Shown: piece after piece, positions 50,956 to 60,363 of the stretch
How positions within the stretch are numbered: position 1 is the stretch's first letter
Layout of the letters: the number at the start of each line of letters is the position of its first letter
Assembly: GCF_000701905.1 (NCBI RefSeq)
Contig: NZ_JNKC01000001.1
Span: 124,001 to 188,000 of the forward strand
Length of the DNA: 64,000 nucleotides
Origin: Proteiniclasticum ruminis DSM 24773
GTDB lineage: Bacteria > Bacillota > Clostridia > Clostridiales > Clostridiaceae
Direction of reading: 5' to 3'
Translations under genes and position numbers: made by a program
Notes under the pieces: generated by a model
What the model saw: the letters and a program-made list of their open reading frames with translations, nothing else
What the model was told of the DNA's origin: nothing
Database searches by the model: none

Positions 50956-52088
50956 ACATCCGCCTCTTTTTTCTTCTCTGCAAAATACTGATAGAGATAT
51001 GTTTGAATTCTTCCATTGTACAGTTTCCTGTTCTTATGGGCTTTCTTTCCAAATGTCTTTTCAAATCCTTCTAAAGCAGTGAGGATAAACATTTCATAGT
51101 CTTCATGGACCGCTTTGTCTCTTCCCATTTTCTCCATGAGCATTCTTACATGCTCATCCTCCAGAAGACGTTCCCCATAAGGAGGATTGGTGATGATGGT
51201 CACATCTTTTTCTGTGAATCTGTGCTTCATATAGTCAGAAGGCAGGAAATAAATGTGTTTGAACACACCCGCTTTTTTGGCATTCATCTTCGCTGTGGAG
51301 AGGACATAAGTATCAATATCATACCCGGTGATTGGAAATTTGATATCCTTGATCTGACTTCTGGCTCCTTCACGCACTTGCGGGAAAATATCCTTTGGGA
51401 AACTTGGCCAGGTCTCACACACGAAATTCCGCTCCATATTGGGCGCCATATTTTTCGCGATCATAGCCGCTTCAATGAGTATTGTTCCTGAACCGCAAAA
51501 AGGATCTATAAGAGGCCGATTTCCATCATAGCCGGAGATCAGCACAAGGGCTGCCGCCAGTGTCTCTTTCAGAGGGGCTTTTCCTGAATGTTCTCTGTAG
51601 CCTCGTCTGTGGAGTCCTTCACCAGAGGTATCCAGTGTAAGTGTGGCTAAATCTTTTAAAAGACCGATTTCAATCTTAAACACAGCACCGGTCTCAGCAA
51701 ACTGTTCCCGGTCATAAGTTCTTTTCATGGACTCCACTACAGCTTTCTTAACGATGCTCTGGCAGTCCGGCACACTATAGAGCTTGCTTCTCACGGATTT
51801 ACCCGTTACATGCATTTTACCGCTCACGGGGATGATTTTGCCAAAATCCACTGCTTTTGTACCCTGAAAAAGATCTTCAAAGGACTCCGCTTTAAATTCA
51901 GCCAGTTTGATCAATACTCGTTCTGCTGTTCTCAGATGAATGTTGCATATGGCAATATCCATTTCGTCTCCATAGAACTCTACTTTTCCGTTTTCCACAT
52001 GTAAGTCGTCGTATCCCAAAGCTTTCAGTTCATTGGACAATATCTTTTCTATGCCGAAGGCACAAGTGGCGATGAGTGTGTACTCCAT
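50952..52088 (-). CDS. THUMP-domain RNA methyltransferase (RlmL N-terminal/YpsC type)
   Basis: A 378-residue SAM-dependent N2-guanine methyltransferase, probably acting on 23S rRNA. It has an N-terminal ferredoxin-like/THUMP region (residues 1-160). The methyltransferase domain carries DPFCGSGTILIEAAMIA near residue 195, ITGYDID near 250, and the catalytic ITNPPYGERLLED near 300. It lacks the second methyltransferase half of enterobacterial RlmKL. It overlaps xth by one base (TAATG). Confidence 0.92.
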   Translation of the reverse strand: MEYTLIATCAFGIEKILSNELKALGYDDLHVENGKVEFYGDEMDIAICNIHLRTAERVLIKLAEFKAESFEDLFQGTKAVDFGKIIPVSGKMHVTGKSVRSKLYSVPDCQSIVKKAVVESMKRTYDREQFAETGAVFKIEIGLLKDLATLTLDTSGEGLHRRGYREHSGKAPLKETLAAALVLISGYDGNRPLIDPFCGSGTILIEAAMIAKNMAPNMERNFVCETWPSFPKDIFPQVREGARSQIKDIKFPITGYDIDTYVLSTAKMNAKKAGVFKHIYFLPSDYMKHRFTEKDVTIITNPPYGERLLEDEHVRMLMEKMGRDKAVHEDYEMFILTALEGFEKTFGKKAHKNRKLYNGRIQTYLYQYFAEKKKEADV

Positions 52089-52861
52089 TACTGCTCTCCT
52101 TTAAGTGTCAGAGATAAAGGACAGTGGTCTGACCCCATAATATGGTTGTAGATTTCCACTTCTGTAATCTCGGGAAGCGTGTTTTCAGAAACAACGAAAT
52201 AATCTATTCTCCAACCGGCATTCCTGTCTCTCGCTCTAAACCGCTGATCCCACCAGGTATAGATTACCTTTTCCGGATTTTCTTGCCTGTAGACATCCAC
52301 GTAACCATGGCTCAACAGCTTCCTAAACCATTGCCTCTCAATATCCAGAAACCCTGAGGTTTTTCTGTTGGACTCGGGATTTGCCAGATCTATTTCCTCA
52401 TGCGCAACATTAAAATCTCCTGTTACGATGACTTTCTTGCCATTCTCCTTCAGAGAATCAAACTTCACAAGAAGATCCTCATAAAACTTCATCTTGTAGG
52501 CCAATCTTTCTTCACCACGGCCACCATTGGGGAAGTAAATACCGAAGATCGCATGGTCTCCCACATTCACCTGCAAAACCCTTCCCTCAACATCATATTC
52601 AGGTATTCCTGAACCTTTGATGATTTCATCCACAGGGATTCTTGTATAGACCGCCACAGAGGAATACCCTTTTCTTTCTCCTGAATGCATAGTCAAGGTG
52701 TACCCCAGGTCTTTGAGAAGAATTTCCTCTACCAGCTGATGTTCCTGCATTTTCGTTTCCTGTAGAAACAGAACATCAGGGTCAAGCTCTATCACACTTT
52801 CTCTGAAGCCTTTTTTCATGATTGCCCTAAGGCCATTGACATTCCATGATACTATTTTCAT
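52088..52861 (-). CDS. xth: Exodeoxyribonuclease III
   Basis: An AP endonuclease/3'-5' exonuclease of base-excision repair. The 257-residue protein shows all expected motifs: SWNVNGLRAIMKKG at the N-terminus, LFLQETKMQ near 33, YFPNGGRGEERLAYKMKFY near 108, TGDFNVAHEEIDLANP near 145, RIDYFVVS near 215, and GSDHCPLSL at the end. The ATG giving MKIVSWNV is chosen because AAGGAAGGG lies upstream. Confidence 0.97.
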   Translation of the reverse strand: MKIVSWNVNGLRAIMKKGFRESVIELDPDVLFLQETKMQEHQLVEEILLKDLGYTLTMHSGERKGYSSVAVYTRIPVDEIIKGSGIPEYDVEGRVLQVNVGDHAIFGIYFPNGGRGEERLAYKMKFYEDLLVKFDSLKENGKKVIVTGDFNVAHEEIDLANPESNRKTSGFLDIERQWFRKLLSHGYVDVYRQENPEKVIYTWWDQRFRARDRNAGWRIDYFVVSENTLPEITEVEIYNHIMGSDHCPLSLTLKGEQ

Positions 52862-52862
52862 G

Positions 52863-53477
<615 letters not shown>

Positions 53478-53494
53478 CTATCTTTTATTATACT

Positions 53495-53525
53495 AACAAA
53501 CCCCAGTCAAAGACCAGGGTTTGTT
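53495..53525 (-). terminator. Hairpin between rluD and pyrR
   Basis: On the minus strand AACAAACCCTGGTC pairs with GACTGGGGTTTGTT (one mismatch, TTT loop). The following bases are AGTATAATAAAAG, without a T tract but with a TATAAT that could be the pyrR -10 box. It may end the lspA-rluD transcripts weakly. Confidence 0.55.
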
Positions 53526-53555
53526 CACACTTCATTAACTTTGTTCATCTTTTGT

Positions 53556-54470
53556 TTATTTTATCTTGTCCATTCGATGTAATTTCACCAGAAACTCTTT
53601 GAATTCCCTATGAACTGGCGTGTGAAACATCAAAAACCCTTTCTGAGGCGTCTGAAAACCTAGGACAGCGGCATGAAGGAGCTGACCTTTCACGGAGTCC
53701 TTCTTATGACCATAGGTAAAATCTCCTACCAAAGGATGATGAAGGGAGGCCATATGAACTCTGATCTGATGAGTCCTACCTGTCTCAAGAGAAGCCTCAA
53801 CGAGCGTATATCCCTTATAGCGCCGGATGACTTTGTAATGGGTCACTGCCCGTTTTCCATCTGGAACAATCCCCATCTTGAGCCGGTCATTCTTAGATCT
53901 TCCAAGGGGTGCATCCACAGTGCCTTCTTCCTGTTTCACATTACCATGTACCAAAGCATAATATCTTCTGATCATGCTGTGATCCTTCAGCTGACTGGAC
54001 AGATAGCCATGGGCCTGATCATTTTTAGCAACAACCAGTATTCCCGTGGTATCCTTATCAATCCGGTGTACAATCCCAGGCCTCAGCACACCATTGATGC
54101 CGGAAAGATCTTTCACATGGTAGAGCAGCGCATTTACCAAGGTATCATGGTAGTTTCCCACGGCAGGGTGAACCACCATACCTTTTTCCTTATCCACCAC
54201 AAGCAGATCCTCATCCTCATATAGAATCCGGAGAGGGATGTTCTTTGCGGTAACCTCCAGCTCACTTAGTTCTGGCAGCTCCACAAGGATCCGCTCATGA
54301 GACTTGACTTTATAGGAGGATTTTCTGATTTTGCCCTCTACTGAGATGCATCCGTCTTCTATGAGCTTCTGGAGATAGGATCTTGAAAGATCAAGCAGAT
54401 TCTCACGAAGGTACACATCCAAGCGGAGTCCTTCTTTTTCAGCCTCCACGAGATACTGTATTTCTTCCAC
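53556..54470 (-). CDS. rluD: RluD-family 23S rRNA pseudouridine synthase
   Basis: The 304-residue protein has an N-terminal S4 domain (LDVYLRENLLDLSRSYLQKL near residue 17). The RluA/RluD catalytic domain includes VVDKEKGMVVHPA near 92 and the active-site motif RPGIVHRIDKDTTGILVVAK near 130, with the catalytic Asp in HRIDKDT. ETGRTHQIRVHMA follows near 232. The start is GTG directly after the lspA stop. Pairing with lspA is near universal in Firmicutes. Confidence 0.95.
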   Translation of the reverse strand: MEEIQYLVEAEKEGLRLDVYLRENLLDLSRSYLQKLIEDGCISVEGKIRKSSYKVKSHERILVELPELSELEVTAKNIPLRILYEDEDLLVVDKEKGMVVHPAVGNYHDTLVNALLYHVKDLSGINGVLRPGIVHRIDKDTTGILVVAKNDQAHGYLSSQLKDHSMIRRYYALVHGNVKQEEGTVDAPLGRSKNDRLKMGIVPDGKRAVTHYKVIRRYKGYTLVEASLETGRTHQIRVHMASLHHPLVGDFTYGHKKDSVKGQLLHAAVLGFQTPQKGFLMFHTPVHREFKEFLVKLHRMDKIK

Positions 54471-54917
54471 TTATTCCACTTCCTTTATGATATAAAGAAT
54501 AAGAAGCCCTGTACCAACAGTGATGCAGATATCTGCCACATTGAATGTGGGGAAATAATAGGTGTTTTTCCAGTGCCAGGAGATGAAATCCACAACAAAT
54601 CCGTATCGGAGCCGATCAATGAGGTTCCCGATGGCTCCTGTCATTATCAGAGCTGTACTGATGGTCAGAAGCTTTGTTTTCTTCTTGGTTTTCTGATACA
54701 TCACAAAAAGCACCGCCATGATAATTACAGTGACAAATGCCAGAAGATAGACTCTTCCCTGAAAAATCCCAAAGGCAGCCCCTCTATTCTCCAGGTAGGA
54801 GAAATCAAAGAATCCTTCAATGACTGTGATATCGGGCTGTCCTTTCAAGGTGCCAATGGCCCAGATTTTAGTGACATAATCCAGCAGCATACCCAAAATA
54901 AAAATCAAATAAATCAT
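54471..54917 (-). CDS. lspA: Lipoprotein signal peptidase
   Basis: Cleaves the signal peptide of lipoproteins such as LivJ after lipid attachment. The 148-residue protein has four membrane segments and both catalytic aspartate motifs, GNLIDRLRYGFVVDF near residue 98 and FNVADICI near 127, plus the ENRGAAFGIFQG loop near 42. The ATG giving MIYLIF has GGAGG a few bases upstream and overlaps aroF by four bases. Confidence 0.95.
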   Translation of the reverse strand: MIYLIFILGMLLDYVTKIWAIGTLKGQPDITVIEGFFDFSYLENRGAAFGIFQGRVYLLAFVTVIIMAVLFVMYQKTKKKTKLLTISTALIMTGAIGNLIDRLRYGFVVDFISWHWKNTYYFPTFNVADICITVGTGLLILYIIKEVE

Positions 54918-55708
54918 CTGTACCTCCATAACTCTTTCGATGTCTTCATTATTTCTTCCAGCACTTCCATCGAGATGGTCTGCTGCGCATCCGAGATGGA
55001 CTCGTTTGGCGCAATGTGACTTTCAATCATCAGCCCATCTGCCCCTGCCATAATCCCTGCAAGAGCCATAGGCTTCACCAAAGATCGAACTCCTGTCCCA
55101 TGGCTTGGATCCACAAGGACTGGCAGCCTGCAGTTCTCTTTGAGGTAAGCAACTGAGTTGAGATCCATTGTGTTTCTTGTGGTCGTTTCAAAGGTTCTGA
55201 TTCCACGTTCACAGAGAATTACCTTTTCATTGCCTGTATTCAGTATATATTCTGCAGCACTGACCCACTCTGACACCGTGGCGCTGAACCCCCTCTTCAG
55301 TATGACGGGTCTGCCAAGCTTTCCCGCTTCCTCAAGAAGCACATAGTTATACATGTTCCTGGAACCAATCTGAATCAGATCCACGAACCCCTCTGCTTTT
55401 TCCAGATCTCGGACATCCAGTATCTCTGTGGAAATCACGAACCCAAACTCTTTTTTGATGGTTTTAAGGATTTCTAGCCCTTCCTCTTTCAATCCCTGAA
55501 AATCATAAGGCGATGTTCTGGGCTTAAATGCACCGCCCCTCAGAACATCTACCCCTAACGCTTTCAGCTTTGTGGCAATATTCCTCATTGTGTCCAGATT
55601 CTCCACCGAGCAAGGCCCTGAAAAAACCACAAGATCTTCTCCAAGCACCTTCTCGCCAATATTGATATTAACTTTACCTTTTGATAAATCCATACTCTTT
55701 TGTATCAT
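54914..55708 (-). CDS. aroF: 3-deoxy-7-phosphoheptulonate synthase (DAHP synthase)
   Basis: Condenses PEP and erythrose 4-phosphate, the entry step of aromatic amino-acid synthesis. The 264-residue protein is the short KDO8P-synthase-like type without a regulatory N-terminal domain. Family segments are VVFSGPCSVEN near residue 27, RGGAFKPRTSPYDFQG near 58, QIGSRNMYNYVLLEE near 112, and PVLVDPSHGTGVR near 193. It lies three bases after aroB and overlaps lspA. The rest of the shikimate pathway is not in the window. Confidence 0.96.
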   Translation of the reverse strand: MIQKSMDLSKGKVNINIGEKVLGEDLVVFSGPCSVENLDTMRNIATKLKALGVDVLRGGAFKPRTSPYDFQGLKEEGLEILKTIKKEFGFVISTEILDVRDLEKAEGFVDLIQIGSRNMYNYVLLEEAGKLGRPVILKRGFSATVSEWVSAAEYILNTGNEKVILCERGIRTFETTTRNTMDLNSVAYLKENCRLPVLVDPSHGTGVRSLVKPMALAGIMAGADGLMIESHIAPNESISDAQQTISMEVLEEIMKTSKELWRYR

Positions 55709-55711
55709 CTC

Positions 55712-56743
55712 TTACTCCATAATCTCCAGCACAGCAGAGCGAATCCATTCTTCTGTCACGCTTTGCTTGATTTCCGGACAACCCGCTTCACGTAACAGCG
55801 TGAAACGTAGATTGTCATCATTCTTTTTATCCTTTTTGATGTAGTCCAAAAGTTTATCCACAGATAAATCGGCTACCGCAGTAACCATACCAAACTTCTC
55901 CATGATGGACCGTGTTTGCATACGAAGGTTACTGCCAAGCCCCAGTAACGCCTCACTGAGTTTCAGCTCTGCTAGGAGTCCCAACGCCACGGCCTCTCCG
56001 TGGGTAAAAATCTCCGGATAAACCGCCTCAAGACCATGGGCGATGTTGTGTCCGAAATTCAGCACATTCCGCTGGCCTTGATCATAAAAATCCTGAGATA
56101 CAGCCTCAATCTTGATCTTCAGTCCCATCTCAACATAGGTTCTCCCGTGGAGACTCCGCAATGAATCTTCCTTCTCCAGAAGCTGAAGGATTGGTTCCTT
56201 TCCGATTAAGCCATATTTTAAGATTTCGCCCATGCCGCTTTTCAGGTGTCTCTCTGATAGAGAATCCAAAAACTCTGTACAGATGAATATCTCATCTGGC
56301 TTTTTGAATGTGCCGATATAGTTCTTCACACCCTTAAAATTCACACCGCATTTCCCTCCTACTGTACTGTCACACATGGCAAGCAGTGTCGTAGGAATGA
56401 GAATCAGAGGAATTCCTCTCTTGAAGGTTGCAGATGCGTATCCAGCCAGATCCCCTGTAATACCACCGCCAATGGCAACAAGAGGCTCTACACTCTGATG
56501 CCGGAAGAGGAACTCATAGAGATTTTCCGTCTCCTCCAGTGTCTTCTTTGATTCCGATGCGTCAAGCAGATAGACTTTTTTACCTTGTATGTGCTCCCTA
56601 AGTTCTGACCAGCAGTCAAACACATTCCGATCCACAACAAATAGAGCCCTTTCTGGAAGTCTTTCCAAAGTGCTCTTTACAGATGAACAGAACTCTATGT
56701 GTTCTTTTTGAAATATATCTTCTATGCTCCTCAGTCCTTTCAA
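55712..56743 (-). CDS. aroB: 3-dehydroquinate synthase
   Basis: Second shikimate enzyme, NAD-dependent. The 343-residue protein shows VAIGGGITGDLAGYASATF near residue 90, IPTTLLAMCDSTVGGKCGVN near 115, ILKYGLIG near 175, LNFGHNIAHGLEA near 228 (metal-ligand His) and HGEAVALGLLAE near 247. The start is uncertain: the frame opens with TTG at 56743 without a clear ribosome-binding site, and no ATG occurs in the first 100 residues. It probably forms an operon with aroF-lspA-rluD. Confidence 0.94.
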   Translation of the reverse strand: MKGLRSIEDIFQKEHIEFCSSVKSTLERLPERALFVVDRNVFDCWSELREHIQGKKVYLLDASESKKTLEETENLYEFLFRHQSVEPLVAIGGGITGDLAGYASATFKRGIPLILIPTTLLAMCDSTVGGKCGVNFKGVKNYIGTFKKPDEIFICTEFLDSLSERHLKSGMGEILKYGLIGKEPILQLLEKEDSLRSLHGRTYVEMGLKIKIEAVSQDFYDQGQRNVLNFGHNIAHGLEAVYPEIFTHGEAVALGLLAELKLSEALLGLGSNLRMQTRSIMEKFGMVTAVADLSVDKLLDYIKKDKKNDDNLRFTLLREAGCPEIKQSVTEEWIRSAVLEIME

Positions 56744-56779
56744 AAGTTATCTTATCACAGGAAATCTTCCTTCACAAGA

Positions 56780-56806
56780 AAAGAGACTTTATTTCAAAGT
56801 CTCTTT
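56780..56806 (-). terminator. Intrinsic terminator after divIVA
   Basis: AAAGAGACTTT pairs with AAAGTCTCTTT around a GAAAT loop, followed by TCTTGTG on the minus strand. It separates divIVA from aroB. Confidence 0.75.
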
Positions 56807-56814
56807 CTCCTTAA

Positions 56815-57372
56815 TCATCCTTGAACATCTTCGAACAGCTCAGCAGCCTCTTCCTCTTCAAAGAGGTCTTTTGGTGTAATACCTGAAACCTGCATCGAGC
56901 TGGAGCCTAAGGTCCCTTTTTCAATTTCCTCAGAATTTGTCTTGAATGAACTCATCTGACCTTCTAGAAAACTGAGGACACGCATTTTAAAATTCCCAAA
57001 GTCCATTCGGTATTTTTCATATTCTCTTTTTAGCATCTCATTTTCCCGATTTGCATTTTCAATAATTGCCTGGGCTTTTTCTTTTGCATTCTCAAGAATG
57101 TGCTGTGCTTCATTCTCAGCTTGAATCTTCGTTGCATCAGCAGTATTCTGTGCGAGTACCAGCGTACTTTGCAGCGTCTTTTCCAGGCTCGCATAATGTT
57201 GAATTTTTTCATTATATGCTTCCAGCTTATCTTTCAGACTGGCATTTTCCCTATATAGAGCTTCAAAATCCTCCACGACTTCATCTAAAAACTCATCCAC
57301 TTCATCTGTACTGTACCCTCTCATGGTTCTTTTAAACTCTTTGTTGGTAATTTCCACTGGTGTTATCTTCAT
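56815..57372 (-). CDS. divIVA: Cell-division initiation protein DivIVA
   Basis: DivIVA binds curved membrane at the poles and septum. The 185-residue protein has the conserved N-terminal lipid-binding domain (MKITPVEITNKEFKRTMRGY, DEVDEFLDEVVEDF). A continuous coiled coil runs from about 30 to 145 and an acidic tail follows (EEEEAAELFEDVQG). The ATG preceded by GGAGGG is chosen over a GTG two codons earlier. ylmH lies just upstream, as is typical. Confidence 0.96.
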   Translation of the reverse strand: MKITPVEITNKEFKRTMRGYSTDEVDEFLDEVVEDFEALYRENASLKDKLEAYNEKIQHYASLEKTLQSTLVLAQNTADATKIQAENEAQHILENAKEKAQAIIENANRENEMLKREYEKYRMDFGNFKMRVLSFLEGQMSSFKTNSEEIEKGTLGSSSMQVSGITPKDLFEEEEAAELFEDVQG

Positions 57373-57393
57373 GTCCACGCCCTCCTCTTACTG

Positions 57394-58152
57394 CTATAAA
57401 AATTTATAGAATTCCATTCTTAAGTTGCCTTTTTGTGTTTCTTTCAGCACTTCTCCAATCTTGAATTTCCCTTTCCGTCTTATGGTCAGAGTATCCTCTG
57501 GTTTCAGCTCTTTTGATTTTTCTTTGCATTCCTGATAGTTAAGCAGTACAAGACCCCGTTCAATCAGCTCCACTGCCTTTCCTCTGGATGTCTTTGCGAG
57601 CTCTGCAACAATCACATCCACTCTCTTCGAAGCAACAACTGCCTCAAATTTCTGGAGTGAAGGCATAAGCTCCTTCACTTTATCCTCATAGTCATAAAGC
57701 TTTGTTTCTACTGCACACTTTCCTGCACCATAAAGATGTTCTGTCACATAAGAACCCATTTCCTCAAAAACAAGCACATAAGCCACATCCTGATGCACAA
57801 ACAAATCCCCAAACTTTTCTCTCTGGATACCTAATCCTAAAAGAGCGCCCAGGTAATCCTTGTGCTCAAGCTTTATCGCAGGCTGGAGGTTCGTAATCTC
57901 CACAATCTTCAATGGAGATGCTCCTTCCCAGTTCACAGAAAAGACTCTTCGTTCCAGAAACTCTTCTCCTAGAACTGTGATATTGCTAAACTCCTTCATC
58001 TTTTCTACTGTACTCCACACTAGGGGAGTGTAGAATTCTTCTACAACAAAGGGGAAGTCGTAGTTTCTTGCTCTTTCCAAGGCCTCATAAAGCTTTGCCA
58101 TTCTAAAGGTGTCCTCATTGCTGAAAGCCCTTACAAAGCTTTGTTTATCCAT
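57394..58152 (-). CDS. ylmH: S4-domain RNA-binding protein YlmH
   Basis: YlmH acts on stalled 50S-peptidyl-tRNA complexes and is linked to division in Firmicutes. The 252-residue protein has an N-terminal region (NEDTFRMAKLYEALERARNY). A central ATP-grasp-like RRM domain includes ALLGLGIQREKFGDLFV near 103, and a C-terminal S4 domain follows (KRVDVIVAELAKTSRGKAVELI near 178). Its ATG shares one base with the sepF stop. Confidence 0.95.
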   Translation of the reverse strand: MDKQSFVRAFSNEDTFRMAKLYEALERARNYDFPFVVEEFYTPLVWSTVEKMKEFSNITVLGEEFLERRVFSVNWEGASPLKIVEITNLQPAIKLEHKDYLGALLGLGIQREKFGDLFVHQDVAYVLVFEEMGSYVTEHLYGAGKCAVETKLYDYEDKVKELMPSLQKFEAVVASKRVDVIVAELAKTSRGKAVELIERGLVLLNYQECKEKSKELKPEDTLTIRRKGKFKIGEVLKETQKGNLRMEFYKFL

Positions 58153-58613
58153 TACTTCCAGTTGAGAAGTCCTTTAAGTGAACTCTCTTCCTTTGCTTCT
58201 CTGGAAACTTCCACCGTGGAAGGTGATAGAACATAAACCCCATTCTCCACTTCCTGAAGATCCCCGCCAAGAGCATAGGTAGATCCGGCAATGAAATCCA
58301 GAAGTCTCTGAGCGGTACGTGGTTCCAGCCCTGAGGTGTTTACAACAACAATCTTATTGGCTTTTAGGCTGTCAGAAATCTGCGGTGCCTCATCAAAGGT
58401 GTTAGGCTTGATGATGTGGACCTTTGTCTGTCCGCCATGGAGGTTCACCACTTTGTTAACCTCTTTCTGCTCTCTTCTTCTGCCTAAAACAGAATAGCTT
58501 TCCTTTGGCGTTTCCATCTCTTCTTCCTCATACTCTTCCTGATCATAGTCATCATAAAGTTCTTCGTCTTCAAAACCCATCATGTTTTTAATTGAGCTTA
58601 ACATCTTTCCCAT
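58152..58613 (-). CDS. sepF: Cell-division protein SepF
   Basis: SepF aligns FtsZ filaments and tethers them to the membrane through an N-terminal helix. The 153-residue protein has an amphipathic start (MGKMLSSIKNMMGF) and a disordered acidic linker (DEELYDDYDQEEYEEEEMET). The SepF core follows from about 62 with VHIIKPNTFDEAPQISDSL and the oligomer interface region TAQRLLDFIAGSTYALGG near 110. GGAGGAAAG lies upstream. Confidence 0.96.
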   Translation of the reverse strand: MGKMLSSIKNMMGFEDEELYDDYDQEEYEEEEMETPKESYSVLGRRREQKEVNKVVNLHGGQTKVHIIKPNTFDEAPQISDSLKANKIVVVNTSGLEPRTAQRLLDFIAGSTYALGGDLQEVENGVYVLSPSTVEVSREAKEESSLKGLLNWK

Positions 58614-58631
58614 TTTTCTTTCCTCCTATAA

Positions 58632-59297
58632 TTAAACCGTATAGTTTCTAGCGCCAAAAATTCCAGTGCCAACTCGAATCATATTTGATCCTTCTTCCAT
58701 CGCCGTCATATAATCCATGGACATACCCATACTAAGCACTTCCATGGAGAAGCGTTCCTGTTTGATCTCTGCCAGTTTCTCAAAAAGCTCATGCATCTTC
58801 CGGAAGTAGTTCCGGTTTTCCTCTTCACTTCCTTGAGGGATGATGGCCATGAGGCCTTTGACTCTGATATGTTTAAGTTCTCCTAAAAGAGTAATGAACT
58901 CTCCTAGATTTTCAGTAAGAATTCCGGCCTTTTGAGGCTCTTCGCCAATATTCACCTCTATCAGCGTATCTACGAGAATCCCTTTGTTCTCTGCCCTCTT
59001 ATTGATTTCGAGAGCCAGGGACTCCCGGTCCAAGGATTGGATCAGATATGTCTTGCCTACTATTTTTCTCACTTTATTGGTTTGCAGACCCCCGATCAAA
59101 TGCCAACGGATGTCTTTTGGCAGAAGCTCGTATTTTTCTTCCAGCTCCTGTACTTTATTCTCACCAAAATCACGGATCCCTTCTTTATAAGCTTCCATGA
59201 TCTCTTCTGCCGATTTTGTTTTTGAAACGGCAACCAATGTCACATTGTCCTTCAGTGTGCTTCTGATTTCTTCTAAGTTTTTGCTGATATTTGACAA
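58632..59297 (-). CDS. YggS-family PLP homeostasis protein
   Basis: A 221-residue PLP-binding alanine-racemase-like barrel, YggS/YlmE family, that buffers free pyridoxal phosphate. The cofactor lysine lies in VTLVAVSKTKSAEEI near residue 26. WHLIGGLQTNKVRKIVG near 65 and the C-terminal MGMSMDYMTAMEEGSNMIRVG match the family signature. The start is TTG at 59297, supported by GGAGGCG upstream; no ATG fits the N-terminus. It lies before sepF as in other Firmicutes. Confidence 0.94.
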   Translation of the reverse strand: MSNISKNLEEIRSTLKDNVTLVAVSKTKSAEEIMEAYKEGIRDFGENKVQELEEKYELLPKDIRWHLIGGLQTNKVRKIVGKTYLIQSLDRESLALEINKRAENKGILVDTLIEVNIGEEPQKAGILTENLGEFITLLGELKHIRVKGLMAIIPQGSEEENRNYFRKMHELFEKLAEIKQERFSMEVLSMGMSMDYMTAMEEGSNMIRVGTGIFGARNYTV

Positions 59298-59309
59298 TAA
59301 GCACGCCTC

Positions 59310-60032
59310 CTATTCATTTAATTCATCTAGATATAATGGATATATTTCCTCAATGGAACCATCCAATGTCATAATCGGACGTTTCTCTAAATTGATTTCA
59401 ATGCCTCTATGCTTCAGATTGGAAATCTGGTTGTATTCATTTGCAGTATACGGATCAAGAAGTGCTCTGTCTCCTATCACCTTCAGAACAAACGGTGCAG
59501 GTAGTTTTTCTCCATTGATGGAAATGAACGCTCCGCTGCAAAAAATTTCTGAAGTCTCAGTAACCCTCTCCCCATTAATTTCAATGGTTTCAGCACCATG
59601 CAGATTAAGCTCATTGAGAAGTTTCAGCATATCCTCATTATGTATGATTCTAAGCCAGCTTTCCATGGATCCTGGAATTTCAGATTCTTTTGCTTCTCCG
59701 TCTCTCATCGTGAGGATAATGCCTTCTCCCTGGACGATTTCATAACCGAGCAACCTGCTGTTTCTATTGTACTCCAGTTTCAGCTCCTCATAGATGTTTT
59801 CATAGTCTTCCACATTCTCCCTATAACCATCCAGTTTTCGTTCATAGTTGAAATTTTCTTCTTTCAATCTCTCAATTTCACTTCGAAGGTTATTCCTAAG
59901 CTCAACCTTGTCCCCCTGATCCATTTCCACTTTATAAAGGTTCATCTTGCCTGCCACCAGTGACACCATGACCGAAAGACCCAAGCCGATGACAACAGAA
60001 CCCAAGAACACGCTTACTCTATGCCTCTTCAT
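59310..60032 (-). CDS. DUF881 family membrane-anchored protein
   Basis: A 240-residue DUF881 protein. One N-terminal membrane segment (VFLGSVVIGLGLSVMVSLVAG), a coiled coil (about 45-90), and an outside domain with the family pattern QGEGIILTMRDGEA near 95, LLNELNLHGAETIEINGERV near 130 and PFVLKVIGD near 172. Function is unknown; genes of this family flank the division cluster in Gram-positive bacteria. It overlaps sbp by 14 bases. Confidence 0.93.
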   Translation of the reverse strand: MKRHRVSVFLGSVVIGLGLSVMVSLVAGKMNLYKVEMDQGDKVELRNNLRSEIERLKEENFNYERKLDGYRENVEDYENIYEELKLEYNRNSRLLGYEIVQGEGIILTMRDGEAKESEIPGSMESWLRIIHNEDMLKLLNELNLHGAETIEINGERVTETSEIFCSGAFISINGEKLPAPFVLKVIGDRALLDPYTANEYNQISNLKHRGIEINLEKRPIMTLDGSIEEIYPLYLDELNE

Positions 60033-60363
60033 GAAAATACCGTTCGAGCAGCATTCGTCTGATTACCGCAAAATTGTTGAAGATTCTGCTGCCAAATACA
60101 ATTACTGCGGCAAGATACATGGGGATGCTGAGTTGGTCACCAAAATAAGTAAGAACAACTGCAATGATACCATTACCGAAAAAACCGGAAAGAAAAATCA
60201 TCTGATTGAAATTATGTGCGAGGTAAGCCTTCCATGCTCCAATGACAGAGTCGAAGCAAGCAAGAATTGCTACTGCCACATAAATGCTGTAAACATCAGG
60301 GATTTTAATATTCAATGACAGTCCAAGGAAAATCCCCAGAAGCAGTCCCAAAATTACTATCAT
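60019..60363 (-). CDS. sbp: Small basic protein family membrane protein (DUF1290)
   Basis: A 114-residue hydrophobic protein with three or four membrane segments (IVILGLLLGIFLGLSL, VYSIYVAVAILACFDSVIG, FLSGFFGNGIIAVVLTYFG, LAAVIVFGSRIF). The family landmark YSIYVAVAILACFDSVIGA near residue 26 is clear. Function is unknown. It is sandwiched between two DUF881 genes and overlaps both, so the three are probably translated together as one membrane assembly. Confidence 0.93.
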   Translation of the reverse strand: MIVILGLLLGIFLGLSLNIKIPDVYSIYVAVAILACFDSVIGAWKAYLAHNFNQMIFLSGFFGNGIIAVVLTYFGDQLSIPMYLAAVIVFGSRIFNNFAVIRRMLLERYFHEEA

